Positions 6,227 through 14,518 of a DNA stretch of 20,126 nucleotides are shown here, piece by piece. Source of the DNA: CAXTPV01 sp964249405 (GTDB lineage: Bacteria; Pseudomonadota; Alphaproteobacteria; Acetobacterales; Acetobacteraceae); contig CAXUBX010000060.1 in NCBI GenBank assembly GCA_964249405.1, positions 1-20,126 on the forward strand, given 5' to 3'. Within the stretch, counting starts at the first letter, position 1; each line of letters opens with the position of its first letter. The notes below the pieces were generated by a model, which made no database searches, was not told the origin of the DNA, and worked only from the letters and a program-made list of their open reading frames with translations. The translations under genes were made by a program, and so were the position numbers.

Positions 6227-7057
6227 ATGAACGACATCGGCGACGCCGAAAGTTTGAAGGTTCCCGCTCTCGGCAGGGGCGTCGCGCTTCTGGAAGCGAT
6301 CGCGCGCGAACCCGGTATCGGGTTCACCGGTCTCCAGGAACGGCTGGGTATGCCGAAGAGCTCGACCCATCACCTGATCTCTACGATGTGCGAGCTTCGA
6401 CTGATCAAGCGGCGACCATCCGGCGGCTACGGGCTCGGTTTGCGGTTGCTGGAGCTCGCCGGCCTCGCGAACGAGAATAACGACTTGCAGCGCGACGCGA
6501 TGCCGCTGCTTCGCGATCTGGCGCAGCAGGTCCAGCTCACCTGCCATCTCGGCGTTCTCGAGCAGGGCGAGGCGGTGTACCTCGCGCGGATCGAGGGTGC
6601 GCGGGACATCGTCGTCAAGTCGCACGCCGGTCAGCGCTTCCCGGTCAATTGCAGTGCGCTCGGCAAGAGTCTGATCGCTTGGCAGCCGTCCCACGCGCTC
6701 GACCTGACTCTCGCCGGGCTCGCGTTCGAGAAGCGGATGCCGAAGACCGTGACAGACGCGGAGGAGTTCCGGTTCCGGCTTGCCGAGGTCAGGCGTCGGG
6801 GCTGGGCGCTCGACGACGAGGAACAGGCGCCGAACTGCCGCTGCGTCGCGGCGCCGGTTCGCGATCGAGGCGGCGTGGTGGTCGCCGCCATCAGTGCGGT
6901 CGGCACGTTGGAGCAAGTAGCCGACAGGCGGCTCGAAGCGCTCGCGGTCCAGGTGATCACGGCAGCCAACGCCATCTCGGAGTCGGTCTTCGGCACCGCC
7001 GCGCAGGCAGCGCCGGCGCCCCGGGTGCCGACCGAAGGCAGGAGGAAGAAGCGGTGA
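6227..7057 (+). CDS. IclR-family transcriptional regulator
   Basis: This protein has 276 residues from ATG 6227. A TTG at 6167 would add 20 residues and cannot be excluded, since the ribosome site for either is poor (AAAAGG lies 16 nt before the ATG). The N-terminal winged HTH spans residues about 10-75 (SLKVPALGRGVALLEAIARE, GFTGLQERLGMPKSSTHHLI, GGYGLGLRLLELAG). The effector-binding domain spans about 90-255 (AVYLARIEGARDIVVKSHAG, PVNCSALGKSLIAW, RGWALDDEEQAPNCRCVAAPV), the usual IclR order. A 5-bp inverted repeat GGAAC/GTTCC (6208-6221) sits just before the ATG and could allow autoregulation. The stop overlaps the start of the GarR gene (GTGA), so it is the first gene of the catabolic operon. 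It probably regulates that operon and formerly the divergent permease. Confidence 0.92.
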   Translation: MNDIGDAESLKVPALGRGVALLEAIAREPGIGFTGLQERLGMPKSSTHHLISTMCELRLIKRRPSGGYGLGLRLLELAGLANENNDLQRDAMPLLRDLAQQVQLTCHLGVLEQGEAVYLARIEGARDIVVKSHAGQRFPVNCSALGKSLIAWQPSHALDLTLAGLAFEKRMPKTVTDAEEFRFRLAEVRRRGWALDDEEQAPNCRCVAAPVRDRGGVVVAAISAVGTLEQVADRRLEALAVQVITAANAISESVFGTAAQAAPAPRVPTEGRRKKR

Positions 7058-7959
7058 ACATCGGTTTCGTCGGCCTCGGCGTCATGGGACGCCCGATGGC
7101 CGAACATCTTATCAGGGCCGGTCATTACGTGCGCCTCGCCAGCCGCTCGGGCGTCCCGTCAGGCATGACGGGGGGCAACGTCGTGCATTGCGGGAACGCG
7201 GCCGAGGCGGCCCGTGACGTCGATCTCATCATCACCATGGTGCCCGACACGCCCGACGTGGAGGCCGTGCTGTTCGGCCCGGCGGGCGTCGTTGAAACGG
7301 CGAAGGCCGGCTCGGTCGTGGTCGACATGAGCTCGATCTCTCCGCTGGCCAGCAAGGAGTTCGCGACGCGGCTCGGCGAGCGCGGCATCGGGTGTCTTGA
7401 TGCGCCGGTGTCGGGTGGGGAGGTCGGTGCCAAGGCCGGGACGCTCACGATCATGGTGGGCGGCCCGGCCGACCTTTTCGAGCGGGTCAGGCCGGTCTTC
7501 GAGCTCGTGGGACGGAATATCAACCGGGTCGGCGATCACGGCGCCGGCCAGACCACGAAGGTGGCAAATCAGATCATCGTCGCACTCACGATCGAGGCCG
7601 TGTCCGAGGCGCTGGTGTTCGCGTCGCGAGCCGGCGCGGACCCGGCGCGCGTGCGCGAGGCGCTGCTCGGCGGCTTCGCCAGTTCCCGCGTGCTTGAAGT
7701 TCATGGCGAGCGGATGATCAAGCGTAACTTCACGCCTGGTTTCCGCGTCGAGCTACACCAGAAGGATCTCAATCTCGCGCTCGAGAACGCCCGATCGCTC
7801 GGCGTGTCGCTTCCGGCGACGGCGCTCGCGCGGTCGCTGTTCAGCGCCTACGAGGCGCACGGCGGCGGTCGTGACGATCATTCTGCGATGGTCCGCGCGC
7901 TCGAACTGCTCGCGCATCATACGGTCGGGCAATTGACCGAGCCGGGAGCGAGCGCATGA
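7054..7959 (+). CDS. garR: 2-hydroxy-3-oxopropionate (tartronate semialdehyde) reductase, GarR/GlxR type
   Basis: This protein has 301 residues. The GTG start at 7054 has AGGAGG 8 nt upstream and overlaps the IclR stop. It is a beta-hydroxyacid dehydrogenase. The N-terminal Rossmann domain begins NIGFVGLGVMGRPMAEHL (GxGxxG). The substrate signature DAPVSGGEVGAKAGTLTIMVGG is at 116-137. The catalytic Lys169 lies in GAGQTTKVANQIIVAL. The C-terminal helical domain includes GGFASSRVLE and NFTPGFRVELHQKDLNLAL, all closely matching GarR/GlxR rather than 3-hydroxyisobutyrate dehydrogenase. The expected reaction is NAD(P)H reduction of tartronate semialdehyde to D-glycerate in the cytoplasm. The product fits the glycerate kinase at the end of the cluster. 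The exact substrate within the family is not provable from sequence. Confidence 0.88.
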   Translation: MNIGFVGLGVMGRPMAEHLIRAGHYVRLASRSGVPSGMTGGNVVHCGNAAEAARDVDLIITMVPDTPDVEAVLFGPAGVVETAKAGSVVVDMSSISPLASKEFATRLGERGIGCLDAPVSGGEVGAKAGTLTIMVGGPADLFERVRPVFELVGRNINRVGDHGAGQTTKVANQIIVALTIEAVSEALVFASRAGADPARVREALLGGFASSRVLEVHGERMIKRNFTPGFRVELHQKDLNLALENARSLGVSLPATALARSLFSAYEAHGGGRDDHSAMVRALELLAHHTVGQLTEPGASA

Positions 7960-8320
7960 CGGATCTGGGCCATCTCACGCATGACGGCGGCCATGGCCCG
8001 GCCCGGGGTCGATGCGATCCGACGGGCAAGACCCGTCCGGAACGGCCGGTCACGAACGCGCCCGCCAGGCTTCGTCGGCGACGCGGTCGCGACCGCGACG
8101 ATCGGACGCGCGCGTGATGTCGGATGCAGCGTCCGGAGAGTTCGATCTCGCCGGTACGCACCGCTCCTTCGCCGAACCTATGCTGACGGAGTCACCCGGC
8201 GGCGCCGCGACCCCTGGCGCGCGTGTCGGTGCGGTCGGCGCCAGCGGCATCGCCCCTGCCGAGGACCAGCGGATCGCTGACGCAGCCGCTTCCGCCCACA
8301 CGTCGAGGCTCGATCGATGA
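7956..8320 (+). pseudogene. Decayed GlcG/HbpS-like (DUF336) gene
   Basis: This 365-nt slot sits between two intact genes, joined by ATGA overlaps at both ends (ATG 7956 over the garR stop; TGA 8318-8320 over the next ATG). Family-like pieces appear in three successive frames. They are MTDLGHLTHD (frame of 7956), AAMARPGVDAIRRA and FVGDAVATATIGRARDVG (frame of 7981), and PGGAAT..ARVGAVGASG then EDQRIADAAASA (frame of 8012). The last resembles the GlcG/HbpS C-terminus (VxGAIGVSG, DxxIAxAG). GlcG-like heme-binding proteins have about 135-150 residues and often accompany glycolate/glycerate genes. Two frameshifts plus small deletions best explain it. An alternative is two short coupled ORFs, 7956-8117 and 8117-8320. 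The family assignment is moderate. Confidence 0.55.
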
Positions 8321-9318
8321 GACAGAAGATCTACGTCACCCGGGCGATCCCTCAGAAGACGATTGAGGCGCTCGCGGCGGAGCACGACGTCATCGTAAAC
8401 CCGGACGACCGGGCCCTGTCGCCCGAGGAGTTGCGCCGCAACGTCGCTGGCTGCGCTGCCATCGTGTCGCTACTGACCGACCGGATCGACGGAGATCTGC
8501 TCGACGCGGCGGGACCGGAGTGCCGGATCGTTGCGAACTATGCGGTCGGCACCAACAATTTCGACGTGCCGAGCGCGACAGCCCGCGGCGTGGCGCTGAC
8601 CAACACGCCCGGCGTTCTCGACGACGCGACCGCAACGCACACCATCGCGCTTATGCTGGCCATGGCGCGCCGCATCCCGGAGGCCGAGCAGTTCCTTCGC
8701 CAAGGACGCTGGGACGGCTGGAAGCCGATGTTCTTCATCGGCGCCGACGTCGACCGCAAGGTCCTCGGCATCGCGGGGGCGGGTCGGATCGGGCGCAACG
8801 TCGCGCGCAAGGCGCGCGCGTTCGACATGGAGATCCTGTACACCGACGTGGCGCCGAACCGCACTGTCGAGGACGAGACGGGGGCGCGCTTCGTCGGCAA
8901 GGACGAGCTCCTGGCACGCTCGGACTTCCTGACGCTGCACATGCCCTTGCTGCCGGAAACGCGTCACTACATCGGCGCCGCGGAGCTCGGCGCGATGAAG
9001 CCGACCGCCGTCCTGATCAATGCGAGCCGCGGACCGGTCGTGGACGAGAAGGCCCTCGTGGAGGCCTTGCGCGAGCGTCGTATCTGGGGCGCGGCGCTCG
9101 ACGTCTTCGAGGATGAACCGGTGCTCGCTCCCGGGCTGGTCGACCTGCCGAACGTCGTCCTGGTGCCACACATCGCGTCCGCGACCGAGGACACCAGGCT
9201 GCAGATGGGCGAGATCGTGTCGCGCAACGTGTTGGCCGTGCTGTCGGGCAGGCCGCCCGACTGCTGCATCAATGCAGAAGCCCTCGCTCGTTCCGGCGCA
9301 CCGCGCGGCGCGTCGTGA
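8317..9318 (+). CDS. D-2-hydroxyacid dehydrogenase (glyoxylate/hydroxypyruvate reductase type)
   Basis: This protein has 333 residues; the start overlaps the preceding stop by ATGA. It is a D-isomer-specific 2-hydroxyacid dehydrogenase with NYAVGTNNFDV and TNTPGVLDDATATH in the substrate domain. The nucleotide fold has GAGRIG (154-159), with Asp177 at the end of the next strand (YTDVAP), which favours NADH. The catalytic residues are Arg238 (NASRGPVVDE), Glu267 (VFEDEP) and His285 (PHIASAT). The probable role is interconversion of hydroxypyruvate with D-glycerate and/or glyoxylate with glycolate, parallel to GarR and feeding the glycerate kinase downstream. A phosphonate or other 2-ketoacid reductase is possible. 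A 73-nt gap separates it from the ABC ATPase gene. Confidence 0.88.
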   Translation: MRQKIYVTRAIPQKTIEALAAEHDVIVNPDDRALSPEELRRNVAGCAAIVSLLTDRIDGDLLDAAGPECRIVANYAVGTNNFDVPSATARGVALTNTPGVLDDATATHTIALMLAMARRIPEAEQFLRQGRWDGWKPMFFIGADVDRKVLGIAGAGRIGRNVARKARAFDMEILYTDVAPNRTVEDETGARFVGKDELLARSDFLTLHMPLLPETRHYIGAAELGAMKPTAVLINASRGPVVDEKALVEALRERRIWGAALDVFEDEPVLAPGLVDLPNVVLVPHIASATEDTRLQMGEIVSRNVLAVLSGRPPDCCINAEALARSGAPRGAS

Positions 9319-9391
9319 CCGCCCGCGGGAAACTGACGGGCCTGGTCGCGCCCGTCGATCGCGAAGTGTCCTTGGGAAGGCGGGGCTAGCG

Positions 9392-10915
9392 GTGCCGTAC
9401 TGCGCGAGCGAGATCACGAAGAACTTCTCCGGCGTCTGCGTGGTCGACAAGGTCGACATCACGGTGTCGGAAGGGAAGATCCATGGCCTGATCGGCGAGA
9501 ACGGCGCCGGCAAGTCGACGCTGCTCAAGGTCATGGCGGGTGTGCATCGGCCGGACGGCGGCCAACTCCTCATGGATGGCGAGCAGATCCATCTCGGGTC
9601 GATCCACGACGCAATCTCGCGGGGCGTCTACTTGGTGCCTCAGGAACCGTCGCTGCTCCCCGAGCTGTCGGTCGCCGAGAACATCAGCCTGGGAAACCTG
9701 TCTCTCGCCCGTCACCGGTCCCGCCGGATCGACTGGAAGGCTGTGGAGCGTCGTGCTCGGGACAGCCTCGAGCGGCTCGGTTTCACGGTCGACGTTCGGC
9801 TCCCCGCCGGGGTCCTGTCGATCGCGTCGCAGCAGCTCGTCGAATGCGCGCGCGCTCTCGCGTTCGGCTGCCGCTACATCTTCTTCGACGAACCGACCTC
9901 GCCGCTGAGCACGACCGAAGTCGACATCCTCGCCGATCGTCTGCGCGAGCTTCGCGACGACGGGCACGGCATCGTGCTCATCTCGCACCGCTTGTCCGAG
10001 CTGACTACGCTGAGCGACTCGATCACGGTGCTTCGCGACGCCAGACGGGTCGGGAACGATGCCGAACGCCCGTATTCGGCCAGGACATTAGTCAAGGACA
10101 TGATCGGCCGGGAGCTGGAGCACAGGCCGACAGTGTCGCCCGGCGCACGTGTCACCGGCGCGGCGGCGATCCTCGAGGTTCGAGGCCTGGCATCCCCGCC
10201 GGACGTCCGGAACGTCGATCTTGAGGTCAGGCCCGGCGAGGTCGTGGGGCTCGCGGGCCTGGTGGGCAGCGGGCGCACGGAAGCCGCCGAATGCATCGTC
10301 GGCCTGCGCGAGCGGCGTGCTGGTCAGGTCCTATTTCAGGGTCGTTCGCTGTCGAGATCGACCGCGAGCGTCTATCGGGACGGCATCGTCTACGTGTCGG
10401 AAGACCGTGCCAAGAGCGGCTCGTTCCTCAAGCTGTCGATCGCGTCAAACATCACCGCCGGGATCGTCGATCGGCTGGGCTGGCGCGGCCGGAACGGCAT
10501 CATCTCGCCGAAGCGCGAGCAGCGGGTCGTGCGCGGAGCGGTGAAGGACATGGACGTCCGGCTGGCGTCGACGTCGGCGCTGCTCGGATCGCTGTCGGGT
10601 GGCAACCAGCAGAAATGTCTGATCGCGCGTGCGCTGCTCATCGAGCCCAAGGTGTTGCTGCTGGACGAACCGACCCGCGGCGTCGACGTCGGCGCCAAGC
10701 AGGCCATCCAGGAGATCGTCCGGGAGCTTGCCGCGCGGGGATTGGCCGTCGTCGTCATCTCCTCGGAGCTCGAGGAAGTCACCCGCCTGTCCGACCGCAT
10801 CGTCGTGTTCTACGAGGGATGCTCTGTCGCATCCATCGCCAGGAACGAAGACGGCTCCTGGGACAACGGCGAGCTCGGCCGCGCCATCCTCGGCCAGCTG
10901 ACGGCGACGTCGTGA
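9392..10915 (+). CDS. Sugar ABC transporter ATPase, LsrA/RhaT-like (CUT2)
   Basis: This protein has 507 residues from the GTG at 9392, preceded by GGAAGG at 9375-9380. It has tandem ATPase domains. Domain 1 has Walker A GENGAGKS (35-42), Q-loop VPQEP (82-86), a degenerate signature LSIASQ (142-147), Walker B FFDEP (164-168) and H-loop His199. Domain 2 has the degenerate Walker A GLVGSGRTE usual for this family, a perfect signature LSGGNQQ (401-407), Walker B LLLDEPTRGVDVG and Ser in place of the switch His (VISSEL). GVYLVPQEP and LSxxxQQ in domain 1 are closer to LsrA/RhaT than to RbsA or XylG. It energises uptake with the two permeases that follow. The asymmetric active sites are typical of CUT2 ATPases. 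Confidence 0.93.
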   Translation: MPYCASEITKNFSGVCVVDKVDITVSEGKIHGLIGENGAGKSTLLKVMAGVHRPDGGQLLMDGEQIHLGSIHDAISRGVYLVPQEPSLLPELSVAENISLGNLSLARHRSRRIDWKAVERRARDSLERLGFTVDVRLPAGVLSIASQQLVECARALAFGCRYIFFDEPTSPLSTTEVDILADRLRELRDDGHGIVLISHRLSELTTLSDSITVLRDARRVGNDAERPYSARTLVKDMIGRELEHRPTVSPGARVTGAAAILEVRGLASPPDVRNVDLEVRPGEVVGLAGLVGSGRTEAAECIVGLRERRAGQVLFQGRSLSRSTASVYRDGIVYVSEDRAKSGSFLKLSIASNITAGIVDRLGWRGRNGIISPKREQRVVRGAVKDMDVRLASTSALLGSLSGGNQQKCLIARALLIEPKVLLLDEPTRGVDVGAKQAIQEIVRELAARGLAVVVISSELEEVTRLSDRIVVFYEGCSVASIARNEDGSWDNGELGRAILGQLTATS

Positions 10916-10973
10916 CCGACCGTTCCTACGACTTGCCCAGCCGGTCGAGAGCCTCGTGCAGTCAGGAGAGGTC

Positions 10974-12071
10974 ATGATCGCCCGTTTGATCCAGACCCGG
11001 GAAAGCTACCTGATCATCGCGATCGTGGTGATCGGCGCGATCACGGCGTCGACCCACCAAAACTTCCTCGCGACATCGACGATGCACTCGATCACGGCCT
11101 CGGGGGCGATCCTGGGGGTGCTGGCGCTCGGCGAGACGATGGTGATCGTGGGCGGCGGCATCGACCTCTCGGTCGCACCGATCCTCGGACTTTCCGCTCT
11201 GGTCGTCGGCATGCTCGCGAACAACGACGGCTTGCCGATGTCGCTCGGCATCCTCGTCGCGCTGCTCATCGGCGTCGTCTGCGGCGCCATCAACGGGTTG
11301 CTCGTCGTGGTGGCTAGCGCACCGGCCATCGTGGCGACGCTCGCGACCCTCAGCATCTACGGCTCGCTTGAGTTCGTCTACACCGATGGGCTGCAAGTCA
11401 ACGGGCTGCCGGACAGCTACCTGACGTTCGGGAACGCGGTCGTTCTCGGGGTTCCGGCGCTGGTCTGGGTGTTCGGCCTGATCTTGGTCCTGGTCTGGTA
11501 CGTCGCCGAACACACCGCGCTCGGACGCGACATCTACGCGGCGGGCGGAAACCGCAACGCCGCCGCCCTGCGCGGGGTCAACACCGGCAGGGCGATCTTC
11601 TCGTCCTACGTGCTGTCCGGCGTTCTCGCCGCGATCTCGGGCTTCCTTTACATCGCGTATTTCACCACGGCGACCGCGACGACGGGACCCGGTACCAATC
11701 TGGAGCTCCAGGCGATCACGATCGCACTGATCGGCGGCGCGCTGCTCGGCGGCGGACGTGCGAGCTTCGTCGGTGTCGCGATCGGGAGCATGTTTTTGTC
11801 GATGACGATCACCGTCGCCGTGTTCTTCGGTGTTCCTGGCATCTGGGACGAGGCCGCTGAAGGCGTCCTGGTCCTGGCCGTGGTCCTCGGCGACGCGACG
11901 CTCCGTCGCCGAACCTCGTCGCATGCGACCGGCGGACTGAAGAGGATCATCAGGGGTCCTGCCGGTGATCGCGCCGATCACGGCGTCGCCAGTCACGATC
12001 CTCGAAAGGAAGGCGGACCGACCATCACGCTGCCTGCCCGGATGACGGCGGAGGGCGGGCACAATGGCTGA
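10974..12071 (+). CDS. Sugar ABC transporter permease 1 (LsrC/RbsC-like)
   Basis: This protein has 365 residues. The ATG at 10974 is favoured over an in-frame GTG at 10956 because AGGAGAGG lies directly upstream. Eight to ten hydrophobic segments fit a BPD_transp_2 permease: YLIIAIVVIGAIT, ILGVLALGETMVIVGGGIDLS (the conserved GGIDLSV loop), LGILVALLIGVVCGAINGLLV, VVLGVPALVWVFGLILVLVW, and the EAA-like cytoplasmic motif GRDIYAAGGNRNAAALRGVNT. About 45 hydrophilic residues follow the last membrane segment, longer than usual. This tail spans the 8-nt overlap with the next permease gene. It is expected to form a heterodimeric inner-membrane channel with permease 2. Confidence 0.92.
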   Translation: MIARLIQTRESYLIIAIVVIGAITASTHQNFLATSTMHSITASGAILGVLALGETMVIVGGGIDLSVAPILGLSALVVGMLANNDGLPMSLGILVALLIGVVCGAINGLLVVVASAPAIVATLATLSIYGSLEFVYTDGLQVNGLPDSYLTFGNAVVLGVPALVWVFGLILVLVWYVAEHTALGRDIYAAGGNRNAAALRGVNTGRAIFSSYVLSGVLAAISGFLYIAYFTTATATTGPGTNLELQAITIALIGGALLGGGRASFVGVAIGSMFLSMTITVAVFFGVPGIWDEAAEGVLVLAVVLGDATLRRRTSSHATGGLKRIIRGPAGDRADHGVASHDPRKEGGPTITLPARMTAEGGHNG

Positions 12072-13128
12072 CGATGCGGGTCGGATCGGCGCCGACCGCC
12101 ACACGGCTCCGGGCGCCGGCAACCTCTCCGCCCGGGCCGGACGCTCGATCACCGCCTTCGGCGTCTGGGAAAGCGTGCTGCTCGGCCTCGTCGTCGTCGA
12201 ACTCATCGGCTTCTCGATGGGATCGCACGGGTTCTTCGACGGCGGGGAAGGCGCGTTGAAGGAGCTGCAGCAATTTCCGGGCGTCGCGATCGCGTCGGTC
12301 GGCCTCGGGCTGGTCATCATCACCGGCGGCATCGACCTGTCGATCGGGAGCGTCGCCAGTCTGAGCGGCGTCCTCATGGCGGAGCTATGGTCGGCCGCCG
12401 GAATGCCGATCTTCGTCGCGGCGCTGATCAGCCTCGCCGTCGCGACCCTGATCGGGGTCGTCAACGGCGTGATCATCACCTATGGGCGGGTGCACTCGCT
12501 CATCGTCACGCTGGCGACGATGTTCGTCGTCGCGAGCGTCGCCCAAGTGGTCGTCGGCACACCGAAGCCGTACGTGTTCCCGAAGTCGTTCCTGGCCGTC
12601 GGGAACGGGAGCCTCGTCGGCATCCCGATCTCGGACCTGATCTTCCTGGCGGTCGCGTCCGTCGCGGGGTTCGTCGCCGGGTTCACCCCGTTCGGCCGGA
12701 AGTTGATCATGATCGGGAGCAACGAGGCGGCCGCCCTGTACGCCGGCGTCCGCATCCGGCGCGTGCTGATCGTCAACTACGCGCTCTGCAGTTTCCTGGC
12801 GGGGCTCGCCGGCCTGACCATGAGCTCGCTCTACGTCGCGGCGCGAGCGGACCTCGCCGAACTCCTGCTGCTTCCTGCGCTGACCGCCGCCGTCATGGGC
12901 GGGCTCGACATCTTCGGCGGCAGCGGTACCGTGCGCGGCATCGTTCTCGGGGTGCTCGTCGTCGGATACCTGCAGCAGGGGCTGCTGCTGTACGGCGTCA
13001 ACTCGGTGGAAGTCCAGCTCCTCACGGGCGTGTTGCTGGCCGGGTCGGTGACGGTGAGGAACAACGTCAAAGGGCGGCGCCTTCGAGGCTGGTTCGGCAA
13101 GGAACGCGGCGCTCGGGCGTTGCCTTGA
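12064..13128 (+). CDS. Sugar ABC transporter permease 2 (LsrD/RbsC-like)
   Basis: This protein has 354 residues; the ATG at 12064 overlaps the permease 1 stop by 8 nt, so the two are translationally coupled. A 30-residue polar N-terminus precedes the membrane segments: SVLLGLVVVELIGFSM, VAIASVGLGLVIITGGIDLS (again GGIDLSIGS), IFVAALISLAVATLIGVVNG, DLIFLAVASVAGFVAG, the loop GRKLIMIGSNEAAALYAGVR, and LLLLPALTAAVMGG. This is the BPD_transp_2 pattern shared with permease 1, from which it is clearly diverged. Two distinct permeases plus one fused ATPase is the LsrACDB or RhaTPQS arrangement rather than the single-permease RbsAC type. The binding-protein gene begins 58 nt downstream. Confidence 0.92.
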   Translation: MADDAGRIGADRHTAPGAGNLSARAGRSITAFGVWESVLLGLVVVELIGFSMGSHGFFDGGEGALKELQQFPGVAIASVGLGLVIITGGIDLSIGSVASLSGVLMAELWSAAGMPIFVAALISLAVATLIGVVNGVIITYGRVHSLIVTLATMFVVASVAQVVVGTPKPYVFPKSFLAVGNGSLVGIPISDLIFLAVASVAGFVAGFTPFGRKLIMIGSNEAAALYAGVRIRRVLIVNYALCSFLAGLAGLTMSSLYVAARADLAELLLLPALTAAVMGGLDIFGGSGTVRGIVLGVLVVGYLQQGLLLYGVNSVEVQLLTGVLLAGSVTVRNNVKGRRLRGWFGKERGARALP

Positions 13129-13186
13129 ACCCGAAAGAAACGTCAAGACCAAGGCGGAACGATACTACGTCCCAAGGGAGGAAGTC

Positions 13187-14242
13187 ATGTTGCTCAGCCA
13201 GTACTGCGGCCGGCGTGTCACGGCCGCGCTCCGCGCCACGACGTGCAGCGCCGTCATGCTCGCGGTGTGCGGCTTGTCGACGGCGGATGCCGCGTCCGCG
13301 TCGACCGGCGACACCGCATCGCCCCTCAAGGTGCTGATGAACGTCAAAATCACCGGGCACACCTTCTTCACGGAAATCGCCGACGGCGCCAAGTCCGTCG
13401 CGAAGAAGGAGAACATGAGACTGAACTACACCGGTCCGACGTTCTCCAACGGCCAGCAGCAGGCGACGCAACTCAGAAGCATCCTGAAGCAGGGATACAA
13501 GGTGTTGCTGTTGTCGGCCAACAGCCCCACGGTCCTGGCGCCGCCGGCCCAGGAAGCGATGTCGATGGGCATGCCGGTCATCACGTTCGACGCGGATGTC
13601 ATACCGTCGGCGCGCGACTTGTTCGTGGCCGACATCGATCCCGCCGCGTTCGGCCAATGCCTGATCGACCAGGCCGCCAAGTTCGCCGGGCCGAACGCCG
13701 ACGTTGCCTACGTGTCCTCGAACCCCGATTCGCCGAACCAGATCGCCTGGATCCAGGCGAGCGAGGCCTACCGCAAGGCGCACTACCCGAACATGAAGGT
13801 CGTCACCACGGTGTATGGTCACGGCGACGAGGGCGAGTCGCTCCAGGTGTCGCAAAGCGTCATGGAAGCGCATCCCGACGTCAAAGTGCTGCTGACGCCT
13901 GACTCGGGTGCGGCGCCGGGCGCGGCGGAAGCCATCACGAAGGCCGGCCTGATCGGAAAGGTGGTGTCGATCGGTCAAGGCGATCTCGCGTCAAGCCGCT
14001 ACTACATCGAGAACGGCAGCGAGATCTCGTGCATGTGGAACAATTTCGGCCTAGGTCGCCTGCTGATGTACCTGGCCAAGTACTCCGCGACCCACAAGCT
14101 TCCGCAGAACGGGACGTTCAACGGTGATCCGGACGGCACCTGGCAGATCAACGACTCGGTGATCAACTACGCGACCCAGGCGACCGTGTACACCAAGAGC
14201 AATGTCGGACAGTACACGAACGCCGGTGCGAAGAAGGGATAG
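13187..14242 (+). CDS. Periplasmic sugar-binding protein of the CUT2 transporter (LsrB/RhaS-like)
   Basis: This protein has 351 residues with GGGAGG 6 nt upstream of the ATG. Residues 1-36 form a signal peptide (RRVTAALRATTCSAVMLAVCGL, cleavage near TADA-ASAS). The mature protein is a type 1 periplasmic binding fold: PLKVLMNVKITGHTFFTEIADGA, YTGPTFSNGQQQATQLRSIL, VLLLSANSPTVLAPPAQEAM, VITFDADVIPSARDLFVADI, VAYVSSNPDSPNQIAWIQ and VLLTPDSGAAPGAAEAI. The YTGPT, SANSP and FDxD signatures are those of the LsrB/rhamnose-binding branch. The ligand cannot be read from sequence; a sugar or polyol is likely. No lsrK, lsrF or lsrG-like genes are nearby, arguing against AI-2. It closes the transporter block. 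Confidence 0.92.
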   Translation: MLLSQYCGRRVTAALRATTCSAVMLAVCGLSTADAASASTGDTASPLKVLMNVKITGHTFFTEIADGAKSVAKKENMRLNYTGPTFSNGQQQATQLRSILKQGYKVLLLSANSPTVLAPPAQEAMSMGMPVITFDADVIPSARDLFVADIDPAAFGQCLIDQAAKFAGPNADVAYVSSNPDSPNQIAWIQASEAYRKAHYPNMKVVTTVYGHGDEGESLQVSQSVMEAHPDVKVLLTPDSGAAPGAAEAITKAGLIGKVVSIGQGDLASSRYYIENGSEISCMWNNFGLGRLLMYLAKYSATHKLPQNGTFNGDPDGTWQINDSVINYATQATVYTKSNVGQYTNAGAKKG

Positions 14243-14260
14243 ACCGTCGACCAGGACGGT
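14243..14260 (+). terminator. Hairpin directly after the binding-protein gene
   Basis: A 6-bp stem ACCGTC/GACGGT (14243-14248 and 14255-14260, loop 6) begins at the first base after the stop. There is no T-run. It may attenuate or stabilise the transporter mRNA. The rest of the 276-nt gap to the aldo/keto reductase has no gene. It contains a 12-bp perfect palindrome CCACGATCGTGG (14363-14374), a possible operator. Confidence 0.3.
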
Positions 14261-14518
14261 ACGGCCGGGGAGCGCGGCGCGTTCAAATGGATCGGCGACG
14301 GCGACCCGCCCAGCGCTTTCCGGCGACACCGACCGAGTCCCGGCCGCCGCGGCGATCTGGCTCCACGATCGTGGGCAAGATTGACGTTCCTCCGGGATCG
14401 TCGGGCTTCTCCTTGATAGCCCCCTCCCTCGCCGTCATCTCGCGCGGGACATCCGGTGGTGACGTGGCGACGGTCGGCGCGGCCGAGATGTTCCCAGCAA
14501 CGACGAAAGGCTTTTCCG

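Noticed and set aside
10962..12479. A 505-residue minus-strand open frame across the permease genes
   Set aside because: It spans the boundary of two clear membrane proteins on the other strand. Its Asp/Arg/Gln-rich composition is the reverse image of hydrophobic codons.
9392..14242. Assigning the transporter as a true AI-2 (Lsr) uptake system
   Set aside because: Gene order and ATPase motifs are Lsr-like, but lsrK, lsrR, lsrF and lsrG counterparts are absent and the neighbours are glycerate-forming enzymes. The rhamnose-type branch is just as close.
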